Origin: Streptomyces sp. NBC_01216
GTDB taxonomy: Bacteria; Actinomycetota; Actinomycetes; Streptomycetales; Streptomycetaceae
DNA: 64,000 nucleotides
Direction: 5' to 3'
NCBI RefSeq assembly: GCF_035994945.1
Contig: NZ_CP108677.1
Coordinates: 3,472,001-3,536,000, forward strand
Shown: positions 45,981 through 55,744 of the stretch, one piece after another
Layout of the letters: every line of letters starts with the position of its first letter
How positions within the stretch are numbered: the first letter of the stretch is position 1
Notes under the pieces: generated by a model
The model's database searches: none
What the model saw: the letters and a program-made list of their open reading frames with translations, nothing else
What the model was told of the DNA's origin: nothing
Position numbers and translations under genes: made by a program

Positions 45981-47423
45981 TCAGCCTTGCGTCGCCCACC
46001 ACTGCTTGAGGGCCGCGACGGCCGTCTCGTGCTCCATCGGTCCGTTCTCCAGGCGCAGTTCCAGCAGGAACTTGTAAGCCTGACCGACGGCCGGCCCGGG
46101 ACGGATCCCCAGGGCCTCCTGAATCTGGTTGCCGTCCAGATCGGGACGGATCGCGTCCAGCTCCTCCTGTTCCTGGAGCTGGGCGATGCGCACCTCCAGC
46201 CCGTCATAGGCACGGGAGAGAGCACCGGCCTTGCGCTTGTTCCGGGTCGTGCAATCCGAGCGCGTCAGCTTGTGCAGCCGGGGAAGCAGCGGACCCGCGT
46301 CGCGCACATAGCGGCGCACCGCGGAGTCGGTCCACTCACCGGCCCCGTACCCGTGGAAGCGCAGATGTAGTTCCACCAGGCGCGAGACGTCCTTGATCAT
46401 CTCGTTGGAGTACTTCAGTGCGGCCATCCGCTTCTTGGTCATCTTCGCGCCGACCACCTCATGGTGGTGGAAGGAGACGCGACCGTCCTTCTCGAAGCGG
46501 CGGGTGCGCGGCTTTCCGATGTCATGGAGCAACGCGGAGAGACGCAGGACCAGATCGGGCCCGTCCTCTTCCAGGTCGATCGCCTGGTCCAGAACGGTCA
46601 GGGAATGCTCGTAGACATCCTTGTGCCGATGGTGCTCGTCACTCTCCAGCCTCAGCGCCGGGAGCTCGGGGAGTACGCGATCGGCGAGCCCGGTGGCGAC
46701 CAACAGCCCGAGACCCTTGCGTGGGTGCGAGGAGACCAGGAGCTTGTTGAATTCGTCGCGCACCCGTTCAGCCGAAACGATCTCGATCCGGTCCGCCATG
46801 TCCGTCATCGCCGTGATGACCTCAGGGGCGACATCGAAGTCCAGCTGAGCGGCGAACCGTGCGGCGCGCATCATGCGCAGCGGGTCGTCCGAGAAGGACG
46901 CCTCCGGAGTTCCCGGCGTGCGCAGCACACGGGCGGAAAGGTCTTCCAGGCCTCCGTGTGGATCGATGAATGCCTTCGCGGGGAGAGCCACGGCCATGGC
47001 GTTGACCGTGAAGTCACGCCGGACGAGATCCTCCTCGATGGAGTCGCCGTAGGAGACCTCGGGCTTGCGCGAGGTGCGGTCGTACGCCTCGGAACGGTAG
47101 GTAGTGACCTCGATCTGGTAGCCGCCCTTGTGGCAGCCGACCGTACCGAAGGCGATCCCGACTTCCCAGACCGCGTCCGCCCAGGGTCGGACGATCTTGA
47201 GGACGTCCTCGGGGCGGGCGTCGGTGGTGAAGTCCAGGTCGTTGCCGAGCCTGCCGAGCAAGGCATCCCGTACCGAGCCCCCGACCAGCGCAAGGCTGAA
47301 TCCCGCTTCCTGGAAGCGGACGGCGAGGTCATCGGCGACAGGGGAGACGCGCAGCAGTTCGCTGACCGCTCGGCGTTGCACCTGGCTCAGTGCGGTCGGG
47401 TTGTCTTCGTTGGCGTTCGGCAC
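45981..47423 (-). CDS. cca: CCA tRNA nucleotidyltransferase
   Basis: 480-residue class II nucleotidyltransferase with an HD domain, adding or repairing the CCA end of tRNA. The head has SLALVGGSVRDALLGRLGND, with the DxD metal site in NDLDF, the RRDFTVNAMA motif, and EDDPLR-like SDDPLRMMRAARFAAQL. The HD domain is HRHKDVYEHSLTVLDQA and LLHDIGKPRTRR. The GTG at 47423 starts PNANEDNPTALSQVQRRA; no Shine-Dalgarno is visible. It is divergent from the DUF6049 gene. Confidence 0.94.
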   Translation of the reverse strand: MPNANEDNPTALSQVQRRAVSELLRVSPVADDLAVRFQEAGFSLALVGGSVRDALLGRLGNDLDFTTDARPEDVLKIVRPWADAVWEVGIAFGTVGCHKGGYQIEVTTYRSEAYDRTSRKPEVSYGDSIEEDLVRRDFTVNAMAVALPAKAFIDPHGGLEDLSARVLRTPGTPEASFSDDPLRMMRAARFAAQLDFDVAPEVITAMTDMADRIEIVSAERVRDEFNKLLVSSHPRKGLGLLVATGLADRVLPELPALRLESDEHHRHKDVYEHSLTVLDQAIDLEEDGPDLVLRLSALLHDIGKPRTRRFEKDGRVSFHHHEVVGAKMTKKRMAALKYSNEMIKDVSRLVELHLRFHGYGAGEWTDSAVRRYVRDAGPLLPRLHKLTRSDCTTRNKRKAGALSRAYDGLEVRIAQLQEQEELDAIRPDLDGNQIQEALGIRPGPAVGQAYKFLLELRLENGPMEHETAVAALKQWWATQG

Positions 47424-47592
47424 AACAGAAAAGGGTACGTGCCCCAGCCCCCGGCGACGTCCTCGATTTCCGGCAGGGCTGTCCGCCCGCCCATCGGCTG
47501 GAGCAGTCCCCGGCACTTGGCCACAGCGTGCCTCGTTACCATGCCTGGACACAGCAACCGGGAACCACACCGACACCACTGAGACGACGAGG

Positions 47593-49911
47593 ATGGGCGA
47601 ACGCGTGGCCGAGGCGGCAGACATCCAGGGGACTGCTCCGTCACCTGCCCGTCGATGGCTGCGGCGCGCGGCGGCTCTGGCCGCCGCGGCGCCGCTGCTG
47701 GCCGGACTCCTTCAGCTGCCCGCTGCCTCGGCGGCGCTCGCCGCCGAGAAGGACTCTCTTCGCGCCGCCCCCACCGGCTCGCGTACCGTCGCTGTGTCTC
47801 TCGACACGCTCTCACCCAGCGCTCCGGTCGAGAACGACACCCTCACGGTCTCGGGCACCGTGACCAACCAGGGCAAGCAGGCCATCACCGATGCCACGAT
47901 CGACCTTCGGGTCGGCCCCCGGATGACGAGCCGAAGCGAGATCGAGCAGGTCGCCGGTCGTACCGGATTCCGGGCGGACAGTGATCCCGCGGCGCTGGGC
48001 GGCACCTTCACGGTCAAGGTTCCGAAGCTGTCGGCCGGGCTCACTCAGGAGTTCACCCTCTCGGTTCCCGTCTCCCGGCTCGGGCTGGAGGACGAGGGCG
48101 TCTACCAGCTGGGTGTCTCCCTCACCGGGCACACCTCGGCCCAGCCCGGTGACCGTGTCCTCGGCATCAACCGGACGTTCCTGCCCTATCAGCCCGAGCG
48201 GACCGACAAGAGGACCCAGCTCACCTATCTCTGGCCGCTGATCTCCTCGGCCCATGTGTCGGCGGAGACCGGATCGGACGATCAGCAGACACCGGTCTTC
48301 GAGAACGACGAGCTGGCCGGCGAGCTGGCCCCGGGCGGGCGTCTGGAACAGATGGTCACCCTGGGCAAGGACCTCCCCATCACCTGGGTGATCGATCCGG
48401 ACCTGCTGGCCACCGTCGACGCCATGACCCGGAACTACCGGGTCAAGAACGGTGCGGGCGAGGTGCCCGGCAGAAACCAGGTGGTCGCCAAGCAGTGGCT
48501 GGACTCCCTGGAGAAGGCGGTCGCGAACGAGAAGGTGATCGCGCTGCCGTTCGCCGACCCGGACATCGCCTCGCTGGCCCACTCGGGCAAGGCCGTGCCC
48601 GGCTCGCTCAGCCACCTCCAGCCGGCGACGGAGCTTGCCGCGTCGACCGTGGAGACGGTCCTCCACGTAAAACCGTCCACGGCCTTCTCCTGGCCGGTGG
48701 ACGGGGCCGTCGATCCGTCGATCATGGCCGTGGCCACGTCGGCCGGCGCCCGCAAGGTGATCGCGCGCAGCGACAGCTTCCGGGACGACCTCCCGTACAC
48801 CCCCACGGCCGCGCGTGCCGTCGGAGGGGGTATGACGGCAGTGGTCAGCGACGCTTCGCTGTCCACCGCGTTCGAGGGCGACATGCTGGTGAAAGGGAAC
48901 TCGACGCTCGCCATACAGAAGTTCCTCGCCCAGTCGCTCGCGGTGACCCTGGAGCAGCCGGACCTTCAGCGCAGTGTGGTCGTCGCCCCGCAGCGCATGC
49001 CGACCACGCCTCAGGCGCAGAGCATGGCCACTGCCCTGCGCGGGCTCTCCGTCCAGCGCTGGACGGAACCTCTCGACCTGCTCACGGCCGCCGCCGCGAA
49101 GCCGGACCCCGATGCGTCCACGAAGGTCCCCGCCGTCTCCCGCTATCCCCAGCAGCTGCGGAAGCAGGAGCTGAGCGGAGCGGCCTTCCAGAGCATGAAG
49201 ACGACCCGCGACGCTCTCGACGACTTCAAGGTCATCCTGACCCAGCCGGATCGGGTGGTGACCCCGTTCGGGACCGCCATCAGTCGCGAGATGTCGACGT
49301 CGTGGCGCGGCAGGACCGCTTCCGCCGGTCAGTACCGGACCCAGGTGTCCGACTACCTCCAGAGCATCACCCAGGAGGTCAAGCTGATCGACAAGTCCGA
49401 CCTCACGTTGTCGGGCCGCAGCGCGACCATCCCGGTCACCGTCCAGAACAAGCTGCTCCAGGGTGTGGACAACCTGGTGCTCCGGCTCACCTCCAGCAAC
49501 AAGACCCGTCTGAAGCTCAACGGCGGCGGCGCCGTCGCGGAACTGCCGATCAAGATCAGCGCCGGACACAGCCAGTCCGTGAAGTTCGAGGCGTCGGCCA
49601 ACGCCAACGGGCCCGTCCCCATGACGGCCCAGCTCTACACCGAGGACGGCACGCCGTACGGTGAGCCGATCGACTTCACCGTCCGGGTCTCCGAGATCAC
49701 CTCGACCGTGATGCTCGTCATCGCCGGCGGCGTACTCCTGCTTGTACTCGCCGGTGTACGTATGTACACCCAGCGGAAGCGGAGCGCCGCCGGAAACACC
49801 GAGGCAGACGGTACGGAGAGCGAGGAAGCGGAGCAGCCGAGTGACCCGACGCCGGACACCGCTACCGAAAGCGGTGACCCGTCCGGCCCGGGTGAGAAAG
49901 TGGACCGTTGA
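47593..49911 (+). CDS. DUF6049-family secreted/membrane protein
   Basis: 772 residues. After a positively charged start, a hydrophobic signal segment (RRAAALAAAAPLLAGLLQLP, about 24-43) is followed by a long extracytoplasmic region and one C-terminal helix (TSTVMLVIAGGVLLLVLAGV, about 706-725), then an acidic cytoplasmic tail. Residues 65-200 have an Ig-like look (VENDTLTVSGTVTNQGKQAI). It is the counterpart of the large protein before MurJ in M. tuberculosis (Rv3909). Role presumably in envelope biogenesis. ATG 47593 or GTG 47605 may be the start. Confidence 0.85.
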   Translation: MGERVAEAADIQGTAPSPARRWLRRAAALAAAAPLLAGLLQLPAASAALAAEKDSLRAAPTGSRTVAVSLDTLSPSAPVENDTLTVSGTVTNQGKQAITDATIDLRVGPRMTSRSEIEQVAGRTGFRADSDPAALGGTFTVKVPKLSAGLTQEFTLSVPVSRLGLEDEGVYQLGVSLTGHTSAQPGDRVLGINRTFLPYQPERTDKRTQLTYLWPLISSAHVSAETGSDDQQTPVFENDELAGELAPGGRLEQMVTLGKDLPITWVIDPDLLATVDAMTRNYRVKNGAGEVPGRNQVVAKQWLDSLEKAVANEKVIALPFADPDIASLAHSGKAVPGSLSHLQPATELAASTVETVLHVKPSTAFSWPVDGAVDPSIMAVATSAGARKVIARSDSFRDDLPYTPTAARAVGGGMTAVVSDASLSTAFEGDMLVKGNSTLAIQKFLAQSLAVTLEQPDLQRSVVVAPQRMPTTPQAQSMATALRGLSVQRWTEPLDLLTAAAAKPDPDASTKVPAVSRYPQQLRKQELSGAAFQSMKTTRDALDDFKVILTQPDRVVTPFGTAISREMSTSWRGRTASAGQYRTQVSDYLQSITQEVKLIDKSDLTLSGRSATIPVTVQNKLLQGVDNLVLRLTSSNKTRLKLNGGGAVAELPIKISAGHSQSVKFEASANANGPVPMTAQLYTEDGTPYGEPIDFTVRVSEITSTVMLVIAGGVLLLVLAGVRMYTQRKRSAAGNTEADGTESEEAEQPSDPTPDTATESGDPSGPGEKVDR

Positions 49912-49956
49912 GCGATGTCGTGGCCGGTCGGCCGGGGACGATGAGGTGGGGTAACC

Positions 49957-52158
49957 ATGAACGCGCCGTACCACGGTGACCGCGGCCAGGGCGCGGGCGG
50001 CACCGAACCGTCCGGTGGCATGCCCTCGGCGACCCCGGGCGAGGAGCCGACGTCCGAGCCGAGGCAGCCCGCCCCGGACCCGTACGCGGAGAATCCGTAC
50101 GCTCAGGATCCCTATGTGCAGGACGTCTACGTCCACGATCCGTACCAGGCCCAGGACGTGTCCGCTCAGGACCCCGTGTCCGAGGCGCTCTACGACCGCG
50201 CGGCACACCCGCCTCCCCCGCCGGGGACCTACCAGGAGCCGACGCCGCTGTACCAGCAGCCGGCGGCGCCTCCGCACGCGCCGGACCCCCGGGTATGGGC
50301 ACAGACGCCGGCACCTGAGCCGGACGGCCCCTCGCGTCATCTCCCCTACGGCGACGACTCCCGCACGGTCCAGTTCACCGGTGTGGACGACCTCGTCACC
50401 CGGGCCGGGGACGAGGAGCCCGAGCCGGACGCCTTCGCGCACCTCTACCGGGACCAGCAGACGCCCGGACAGGTCCCGCCGCCCGCCCCGGAGCCGAACC
50501 CGATGCCCGCGCCCGCACCGAAGAAGTCCGGCCGTGCTTCCGGACTGCTGAAGTCGAGCGCTGTGATGGCCGCCGGCACTCTGGTCTCGCGCCTCACCGG
50601 CTTCGTCCGCAGTCTCGTGATCACCGGCGCGCTCGGCGCCGCGCTGCTCGGTGACACCTTCACCGTCGCGTACACGCTGCCGACGATGATCTACATCCTC
50701 ACCGTCGGCGGTGGCCTCAACTCCGTCTTCGTTCCGCAGCTGGTCCGCTCCATGAAGAGCGACGAGGACGGCGGCGAGGCATACGCCAACCGCCTGCTCA
50801 CCCTCGTCATGGTGGCACTCGGCGCGATCGTGACCATCGCCGTGTTCGCGGCCCCGCTGCTGATCCGGCTGATGTCCAACACCATCGCCGACGATGCCGC
50901 CTCCAACAGCGTCGCCGTCACCTTCGCCCGCTACTGCCTGCCCACGATCTTCTTCATGGGCGTTCATGTGGTGATGGGTCAGATCCTCAACGCCCGGGGC
51001 AAGTTCGGCGCGATGATGTGGACCCCGGTCCTCAACAACATCGTCATGATCGTCACCTTCGGCCTGTTCATCTGGGTCTACGGCACCTCCGCCGAATCCC
51101 AGATGGGTGTCCAGACGATCCCCGACGAGGGCATCCGTCTTCTCGGTATCGGCACCCTGCTCGGCCTGGTGGTGCAGGCCCTGGCGATGATCCCCTATCT
51201 CCGCGAGACGGGCTTCCGCTTCCGCCCCCGCTTCGACTGGAAGGGCCACGGCCTCGGCAAGACGGTCAAACTCGCGAAGTGGACCGTCCTGTTCGTGCTC
51301 GCCAACCAGGCGGGTGTGCTGGTCGTGACGCAGCTGGCCACCGCCGCCGGTGAGGCGTCCGGCAGGAACGGCGCCGGCTTCCTCGCCTACTCCAACGCCC
51401 AGTTGATCTGGGGCATGCCGCAGGCCATCATCACCGTCTCGGTGATGGCGGCGCTCCTGCCCCGCATCTCCCGCGCCGCGCATGACGACGACCCGGGCGC
51501 GGTCCGGGACGACATCTCACACGGACTGCGGAACTCGGCGGTCGCGATCGTGCCGGTCTCGTTCGCCTTCCTCGCCCTCGGTGTCCCCATGTGCACCCTG
51601 CTCTACGCCTCCAGCGGCTTCGAGGCCGCCCAGGGCATGGGCTTCATCCTGATGGCCTTCGGCCTCGGTCTGATCCCGTACTCGGTGCAGTACGTCGTGC
51701 TCCGCGGCTTCTACGCCTACGAGGACACCCGGACACCCTTCTACAACACGGTCATCGTCGCGGCGGTCAACGCGGCTGCCTCGGCGACCTGTTACATCCT
51801 CCTTCCCCCCCAGTGGGCGGTCGTCGGCATGGCCGCCTCCTACGGTCTCGCCTACGCCGTCGGCGTAGGTATCGCCTGGCGCCGACTGCGCAACCGCCTG
51901 GGCGGCGACCTGGACGGCGCGCATGTCATGCGAACCTATGCACGTCTCTGCCTCGCCTCCGTGCCCGCGGCGGTGGTGGCGGGGGTGGTCGGCTTCGGAC
52001 TTCTGAAGCTCCTGGGAGCAGGTGCCCTCGGCTCGCTCGTGGCCCTGTTGGTGGGAGGCGTGGTCCTGCTCGGGGTCTTCTTCGTCGCGGCCAAGCGCAT
52101 GCGGATCGAGGAGCTGAACTCCATGGTCGGCATGGTCCGCGGACGCCTGGGACGTTAA
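49957..52158 (+). CDS. murJ: Lipid II flippase MurJ (MviN)
   Basis: 733-residue MATE-like flippase moving lipid II across the membrane. Residues 1-190 are a long disordered cytoplasmic tail rich in Pro, Asp and Tyr (DPYAENPYAQDPY repeats). The membrane domain starts SSAVMAAGTLVSRLTGFVRS, with 14 predicted helices; FARYCLPTIFFMGVHVVMGQ marks the family. ATG 49957 has GAGGTGGGG. It is 45 bp from the DUF6049 gene, which suggests one operon. In mycobacteria MviN carries a fused pseudokinase; here the pseudokinase is the next gene. Confidence 0.96.
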   Translation: MNAPYHGDRGQGAGGTEPSGGMPSATPGEEPTSEPRQPAPDPYAENPYAQDPYVQDVYVHDPYQAQDVSAQDPVSEALYDRAAHPPPPPGTYQEPTPLYQQPAAPPHAPDPRVWAQTPAPEPDGPSRHLPYGDDSRTVQFTGVDDLVTRAGDEEPEPDAFAHLYRDQQTPGQVPPPAPEPNPMPAPAPKKSGRASGLLKSSAVMAAGTLVSRLTGFVRSLVITGALGAALLGDTFTVAYTLPTMIYILTVGGGLNSVFVPQLVRSMKSDEDGGEAYANRLLTLVMVALGAIVTIAVFAAPLLIRLMSNTIADDAASNSVAVTFARYCLPTIFFMGVHVVMGQILNARGKFGAMMWTPVLNNIVMIVTFGLFIWVYGTSAESQMGVQTIPDEGIRLLGIGTLLGLVVQALAMIPYLRETGFRFRPRFDWKGHGLGKTVKLAKWTVLFVLANQAGVLVVTQLATAAGEASGRNGAGFLAYSNAQLIWGMPQAIITVSVMAALLPRISRAAHDDDPGAVRDDISHGLRNSAVAIVPVSFAFLALGVPMCTLLYASSGFEAAQGMGFILMAFGLGLIPYSVQYVVLRGFYAYEDTRTPFYNTVIVAAVNAAASATCYILLPPQWAVVGMAASYGLAYAVGVGIAWRRLRNRLGGDLDGAHVMRTYARLCLASVPAAVVAGVVGFGLLKLLGAGALGSLVALLVGGVVLLGVFFVAAKRMRIEELNSMVGMVRGRLGR

Positions 52159-52275
52159 GAATCCGGTCTCGCGCAACCATCGTCGGCCGCCGCGTGTCGT
52201 GCATAGCGGCCGACTGTGGGCACAATTGGCATGGCTGTTGGATGTGGCGCAACGGATGGGGAGGCAGGAACGACG

Positions 52276-53982
52276 GTGGCGGAACGTAGCACGGCTGCCG
52301 TCGACGTGGCCGACAACAGCGGTGACGACCCGCTGACCGCGAAGGCGGAGAAGGCCGTGGACGACGGGGTGGCGGAAGAGCAGGAGAAGGCGGTCTCGAC
52401 CGCGGAGGCCACGGAGAACAAGGCGGTCGAAGGACAGAGCGACGAACAGCCCTCCCTCACGGCACCGGAGCTGCACAGCGGACACAAGCTGGCGAGGCGC
52501 TACCGACTGGAGGAGTGCGTCACTCGTCTGGACGGTTTCAGCAGTTGGCGTGCCGTGGACGAGAAGCTGCGGCGTGCCGTCGGCGTCCATCTCCTGCCGG
52601 CCGACCATCCGCGAGCCCGTTCGGTGCTCGCCGCGGCCCGCTCCGCGGCGCTGCTCGGCGACCCCCGCTTCGTACAGGTCCTCGACGCCGTCGAGGAGAA
52701 CGACCTCGTGTACGTGGTGCACGAGTGGCTGCCGGACTCCACGGAACTGACGGCGCTGCTCGCCGCGGGTCCTTTGGAGCCGCATGACGCCTATCAGCTT
52801 GTCAGTCAGGTCTCGCAGGCCATGGCCGCGGCACACCGTGAAGGGCTCGCGCATCTCCGTCTGACTCCGAGCTCCGTTCTCCGCAGCTCGTCCGGCCAGT
52901 ACAGGATCCGAGGACTCGCCGTGAACGCGGCGCTCCGCGGTATCAGCGCCGAGAGGCCGCAGCGGACGGACACCGAGGCCATCGGGGCTCTGTTGTACGC
53001 GGCGCTGACCCAGCGCTGGCCGTACGACAGCGACGCCCACGGCCTGACCGGGCTCCCGAAGGGCCTGGGGCTGCTTCCCCCCGACCAGGTGCGGGCCGGT
53101 GTGCATCGCGGGTTGTCGGAGATCGCCATGCGAGCCCTCGCCAACGACGGGGCCACCGCCTCGCGTCAGGAGCCTCCGTGCACCACTCCCGACGAGCTGG
53201 CCAAGGCAGTCGCCGCGATGCCGCGCATCCGTCCGCCGGAGCTCGAGTTCCCCACGCCTCCGGAGTACCAGCGCACCACGTACCAGCAGGGCAGCTACGG
53301 ACGTCCGCAGCCGCCGGCCGGTCCGGCGGCCACCCAACTGATGGGCGGGCCGCCCGCGCCGCTGCAGAGTCGCACGGGCAGGGCCCTGAAGTGGGCCGTC
53401 TCCGCGCTCCTCATCGCCGCCATCGGCCTGGCCAGCTGGCAGGTGGCGGACCGGCTGCTCGACCAGAACAACAAGTCGGAGCCGCCTCGGACCACGCAGC
53501 CGCAGGATCAGGACGACGAGAAGGAAGTCGAGACCGGGAAGCCCGTCCAGATCACCGGGGCCTACGACTTCGACCCGCTCGGCGACGGTTCGGAGAAGCC
53601 TCAGGGGATAAAGAACGCCTACGACGGCGACCCGAGCAGCTTCTGGAACACCGACGGCTACTTCAGCGCCGACTTCGGTCGACTCAAGAAGGGAGTGGGT
53701 CTCGTTCTCGACCTGGGCAAGGCCCAGCAGGTCGGATCCGTGGACGTCTCCTTCCTGGGGACCACCTCCGTGGAGCTGCGCACGGCCCCCGCCGACGCCG
53801 CCTCCGCGCCGGGTGCGCCGGACGCTTTCACCACACAGGCCAGTGGCACGGGAGGCAAGGTGACGCTCAAGCCCACCAAACCAGTGACGACGCGCTACGT
53901 TCTCGTCTGGCTGACGAAGCTCCCGGCAAGCAACGAGGGCAACTTCCGCGGCAAGATCACGGATATCAAGATCACCAGCTGA
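52276..53982 (+). CDS. Pseudokinase-like membrane protein next to MurJ
   Basis: 568 residues. An acidic, disordered N-terminus (1-75) leads into a eukaryotic-like kinase fold (about 76-330: LARRYRLEECVTRLDGFSSW). The HRD catalytic loop is replaced (AHLRLTPSSVL) and no DFG is seen, so it is a pseudokinase. One membrane helix (ALKWAVSALLIAAIGLASW) and an extracytoplasmic discoidin-like domain (about 440-568: AYDGDPSSFWNTDGYF) follow. It likely binds MurJ or FHA proteins rather than phosphorylating. GTG 52276 is preceded by AGGA. Confidence 0.88.
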   Translation: MAERSTAAVDVADNSGDDPLTAKAEKAVDDGVAEEQEKAVSTAEATENKAVEGQSDEQPSLTAPELHSGHKLARRYRLEECVTRLDGFSSWRAVDEKLRRAVGVHLLPADHPRARSVLAAARSAALLGDPRFVQVLDAVEENDLVYVVHEWLPDSTELTALLAAGPLEPHDAYQLVSQVSQAMAAAHREGLAHLRLTPSSVLRSSSGQYRIRGLAVNAALRGISAERPQRTDTEAIGALLYAALTQRWPYDSDAHGLTGLPKGLGLLPPDQVRAGVHRGLSEIAMRALANDGATASRQEPPCTTPDELAKAVAAMPRIRPPELEFPTPPEYQRTTYQQGSYGRPQPPAGPAATQLMGGPPAPLQSRTGRALKWAVSALLIAAIGLASWQVADRLLDQNNKSEPPRTTQPQDQDDEKEVETGKPVQITGAYDFDPLGDGSEKPQGIKNAYDGDPSSFWNTDGYFSADFGRLKKGVGLVLDLGKAQQVGSVDVSFLGTTSVELRTAPADAASAPGAPDAFTTQASGTGGKVTLKPTKPVTTRYVLVWLTKLPASNEGNFRGKITDIKITS

Positions 53983-54006
53983 GGGACGGAGGGGAGGGGC
54001 TCACCG

Positions 54007-54711
54007 TTGGACGAGGCGATAGACGCGGACATCAGCGACCGGGAACTCCTGGAGCGCCATGTCGCGGGCGATCCCGACGCCTTCGGTGAGCTCGTGCGGA
54101 GGCACCGCGACCGGCTGTGGGCCGTGGCCCTGAGAACGCTGGGAGACCGCGAGGAGGCCGCTGATGCCGTCCAGGACGCACTCGTCTCGGCCTTCCGGGC
54201 CGCCCACACCTTCCGTGGTCAGTCGGCCGTGACCACCTGGCTCCACCGCATCACGGTGAACGCCTGCCTCGACCGGGCTCGCAAGACCGTCTCGCGCAGA
54301 ACCTCTCCGATGGACGACACCGCGCGCTTCGAGCAGCTTCTGGAGCCCGCGGAGTCCGCCGAGGCGCCGGCAGAGCGCCAGGACCTCCACCGCGAGCTCC
54401 TGGCCGCACTGGCCACACTGCCCGCCGATCAACGGGCAGCACTCGTGCTGGTCGACATGCAGGGATACCCGGTGATCGAAGCCGCCCGGATCCTCGATGT
54501 CCCCACGGGCACCGTGAAGAGCCGCTGCTCACGGGGCAGGGCCAAATTGCTGCCCATGCTCACTCATCTGCGCGCCGACACCGTGGGTAGCGAGGCCCCC
54601 GACCGGGGAAGGAACCGGACGCCGGGGGCATCCGTCCCACCGGTGGCGGAGCCAAGGGATACCGGACCGAACGGTCCGACTGCTGTGAAGGGCGGAGGTG
54701 GGCGCGCGTGA
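54007..54711 (+). CDS. sigM: ECF RNA polymerase sigma factor SigM-type
   Basis: 234-residue ECF sigma factor. Region 2 is DAFGELVRRHRDRLWAVALR and DAVQDALVSAFR, and region 4 is LPADQRAALVLVDMQGYPVI with PTGTVKSRCSRGRAKL. The C-terminal 45 residues are a Pro/Gly tail. It follows the murJ-pseudokinase pair. Its location beside trxB and murJ matches M. tuberculosis SigM. TTG 54007 has GGAGGGGAGGGG. Its stop overlaps the next start by 4 bp (GTGA). Note that S. coelicolor SigM has also been used for a different locus. Confidence 0.93.
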   Translation: MDEAIDADISDRELLERHVAGDPDAFGELVRRHRDRLWAVALRTLGDREEAADAVQDALVSAFRAAHTFRGQSAVTTWLHRITVNACLDRARKTVSRRTSPMDDTARFEQLLEPAESAEAPAERQDLHRELLAALATLPADQRAALVLVDMQGYPVIEAARILDVPTGTVKSRCSRGRAKLLPMLTHLRADTVGSEAPDRGRNRTPGASVPPVAEPRDTGPNGPTAVKGGGGRA

Positions 54712-55619
54712 CATCCACGACCGACAAGGCCGACACCACACAGCACCCGGATGTCTCGGAAATCTCGGACCTCACCGAGGGGCTCCTTTCACCGGCCGGA
54801 GCCGCGGCCGTCCGCCAGCACCTGGAAGGCTGCCGCCTCTGCGCGGACGTACGGACGTCGCTGGAGGAGATCCGCGGGCTGCTGGGGACACTGCCGGGCC
54901 CGTCGCGTATGCCCGCCGAGATCGCCGGCCGCATCGATGCCGCGCTGGCCGCCGAAGCTCTGCTGAACGCCACGGCACCGCATACCGACGCCGACGTTTC
55001 ACGTGAAACGAACAGCCGGCCCGATCCCCACCCGGTCCTGGCGCCTGCTCAGGCAGCGGACCGCCCTGCCGGGCGCTCTCCCGCCGCCACCGGCCCGGGG
55101 CGCACCCGCAAGCCCCGCAGGCGGCGTACGACCGCCCTCGGCGCCGTCCTCGGCGCCGCGGCTCTGGGCATGGGCGTCTTCCTCCTCCAAGGGGGGCTCC
55201 AGACCCTCGGTGGAGACTCCGGGAACACGACGTCCGACACCTTCGCCAGCAGCACCGCTCCCTCCCGGTTCGATGGTCAGGAGCTCGATACCCGCGTCCA
55301 GGCACTGCTCCAGCAGGGCACTTTCAAGGCGCCGAAGGACAGCAGCCCCGAATCCCTGTCGGTGGCGGGCGGCGACACTCCTCAGCGCGAGCTTGCCCCA
55401 GCCCTGCCCGAGTGCATCAAGGCCGGCACGAGGCGCACCGACACAGTGATCGCCTTCCAGCAGGGCGACTACCAGGGAACGAACGCCTATCTCGTCGTCC
55501 TCCCGCATCCCTCGGACAGCTCTCACGTGCAGGCTTATGTGCTGGATGCCTCCTGCACCACGGATGGTGGGAAACAGAAGGCCGATGTCCTGCTGACGCA
55601 CGCCTACCCGCGCTCCTGA
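54708..55619 (+). CDS. Membrane anti-sigma factor partner of SigM-type sigma
   Basis: 303 residues. The N-terminal zinc-type motif HLEGCRLCADV (HX3CX2C, about 38-48) is that of ZAS anti-sigma factors. One membrane helix (TTALGAVLGAAALGMGVFLL) at about residues 140-162 is followed by an extracytoplasmic sensor domain. It is translationally coupled to sigM. A parS lies within its coding sequence and encodes part of DVSRET at about residues 96-101. Confidence 0.9.
   Translation: MTSTTDKADTTQHPDVSEISDLTEGLLSPAGAAAVRQHLEGCRLCADVRTSLEEIRGLLGTLPGPSRMPAEIAGRIDAALAAEALLNATAPHTDADVSRETNSRPDPHPVLAPAQAADRPAGRSPAATGPGRTRKPRRRRTTALGAVLGAAALGMGVFLLQGGLQTLGGDSGNTTSDTFASSTAPSRFDGQELDTRVQALLQQGTFKAPKDSSPESLSVAGGDTPQRELAPALPECIKAGTRRTDTVIAFQQGDYQGTNAYLVVLPHPSDSSHVQAYVLDASCTTDGGKQKADVLLTHAYPRS
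54996..55009. other. parS site 7, inside the anti-sigma gene
   Basis: Perfect GTTTCACGTGAAAC. In frame it is read as VSRE(T). Confidence 0.95.
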
Positions 55620-55646
55620 CCCGACACCGTGCCGCGCGTCGGTCTC

Positions 55647-55673
55647 GGGAATGCATGCCCCTTAGTATCCGTT
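55647..55673 (+). promoter_or_regulatory. SigR-type promoter of trxBA
   Basis: GGGAAT (55647-55652), an 18-bp spacer and GTT (55671-55673), the exact consensus of the oxidative-stress sigma factor SigR of Streptomyces. It lies 71 bp before the trxB start. SigR control of trxBA is established in S. coelicolor. Confidence 0.88.
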
Positions 55674-55744
55674 GGGTGGGGTGAGAGTCACCGATACGAC
55701 CGCCCTTAGGCAGTAGGCAGTCTGCAGAGACGAGGAAGAAACCC

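Noticed and set aside
49465..49473. TGTGGACAA DnaA-box match
   Set aside because: It lies inside the DUF6049 coding sequence (read as GVDNL), with no neighbouring boxes, so chance is the simplest explanation.
47812..51483. 1,200-residue open frame on the minus strand
   Set aside because: It opposes DUF6049 and murJ, both of which have clear family motifs and ribosome-binding sites. Composition (Arg/His/Gly-rich) is typical of antisense frames.
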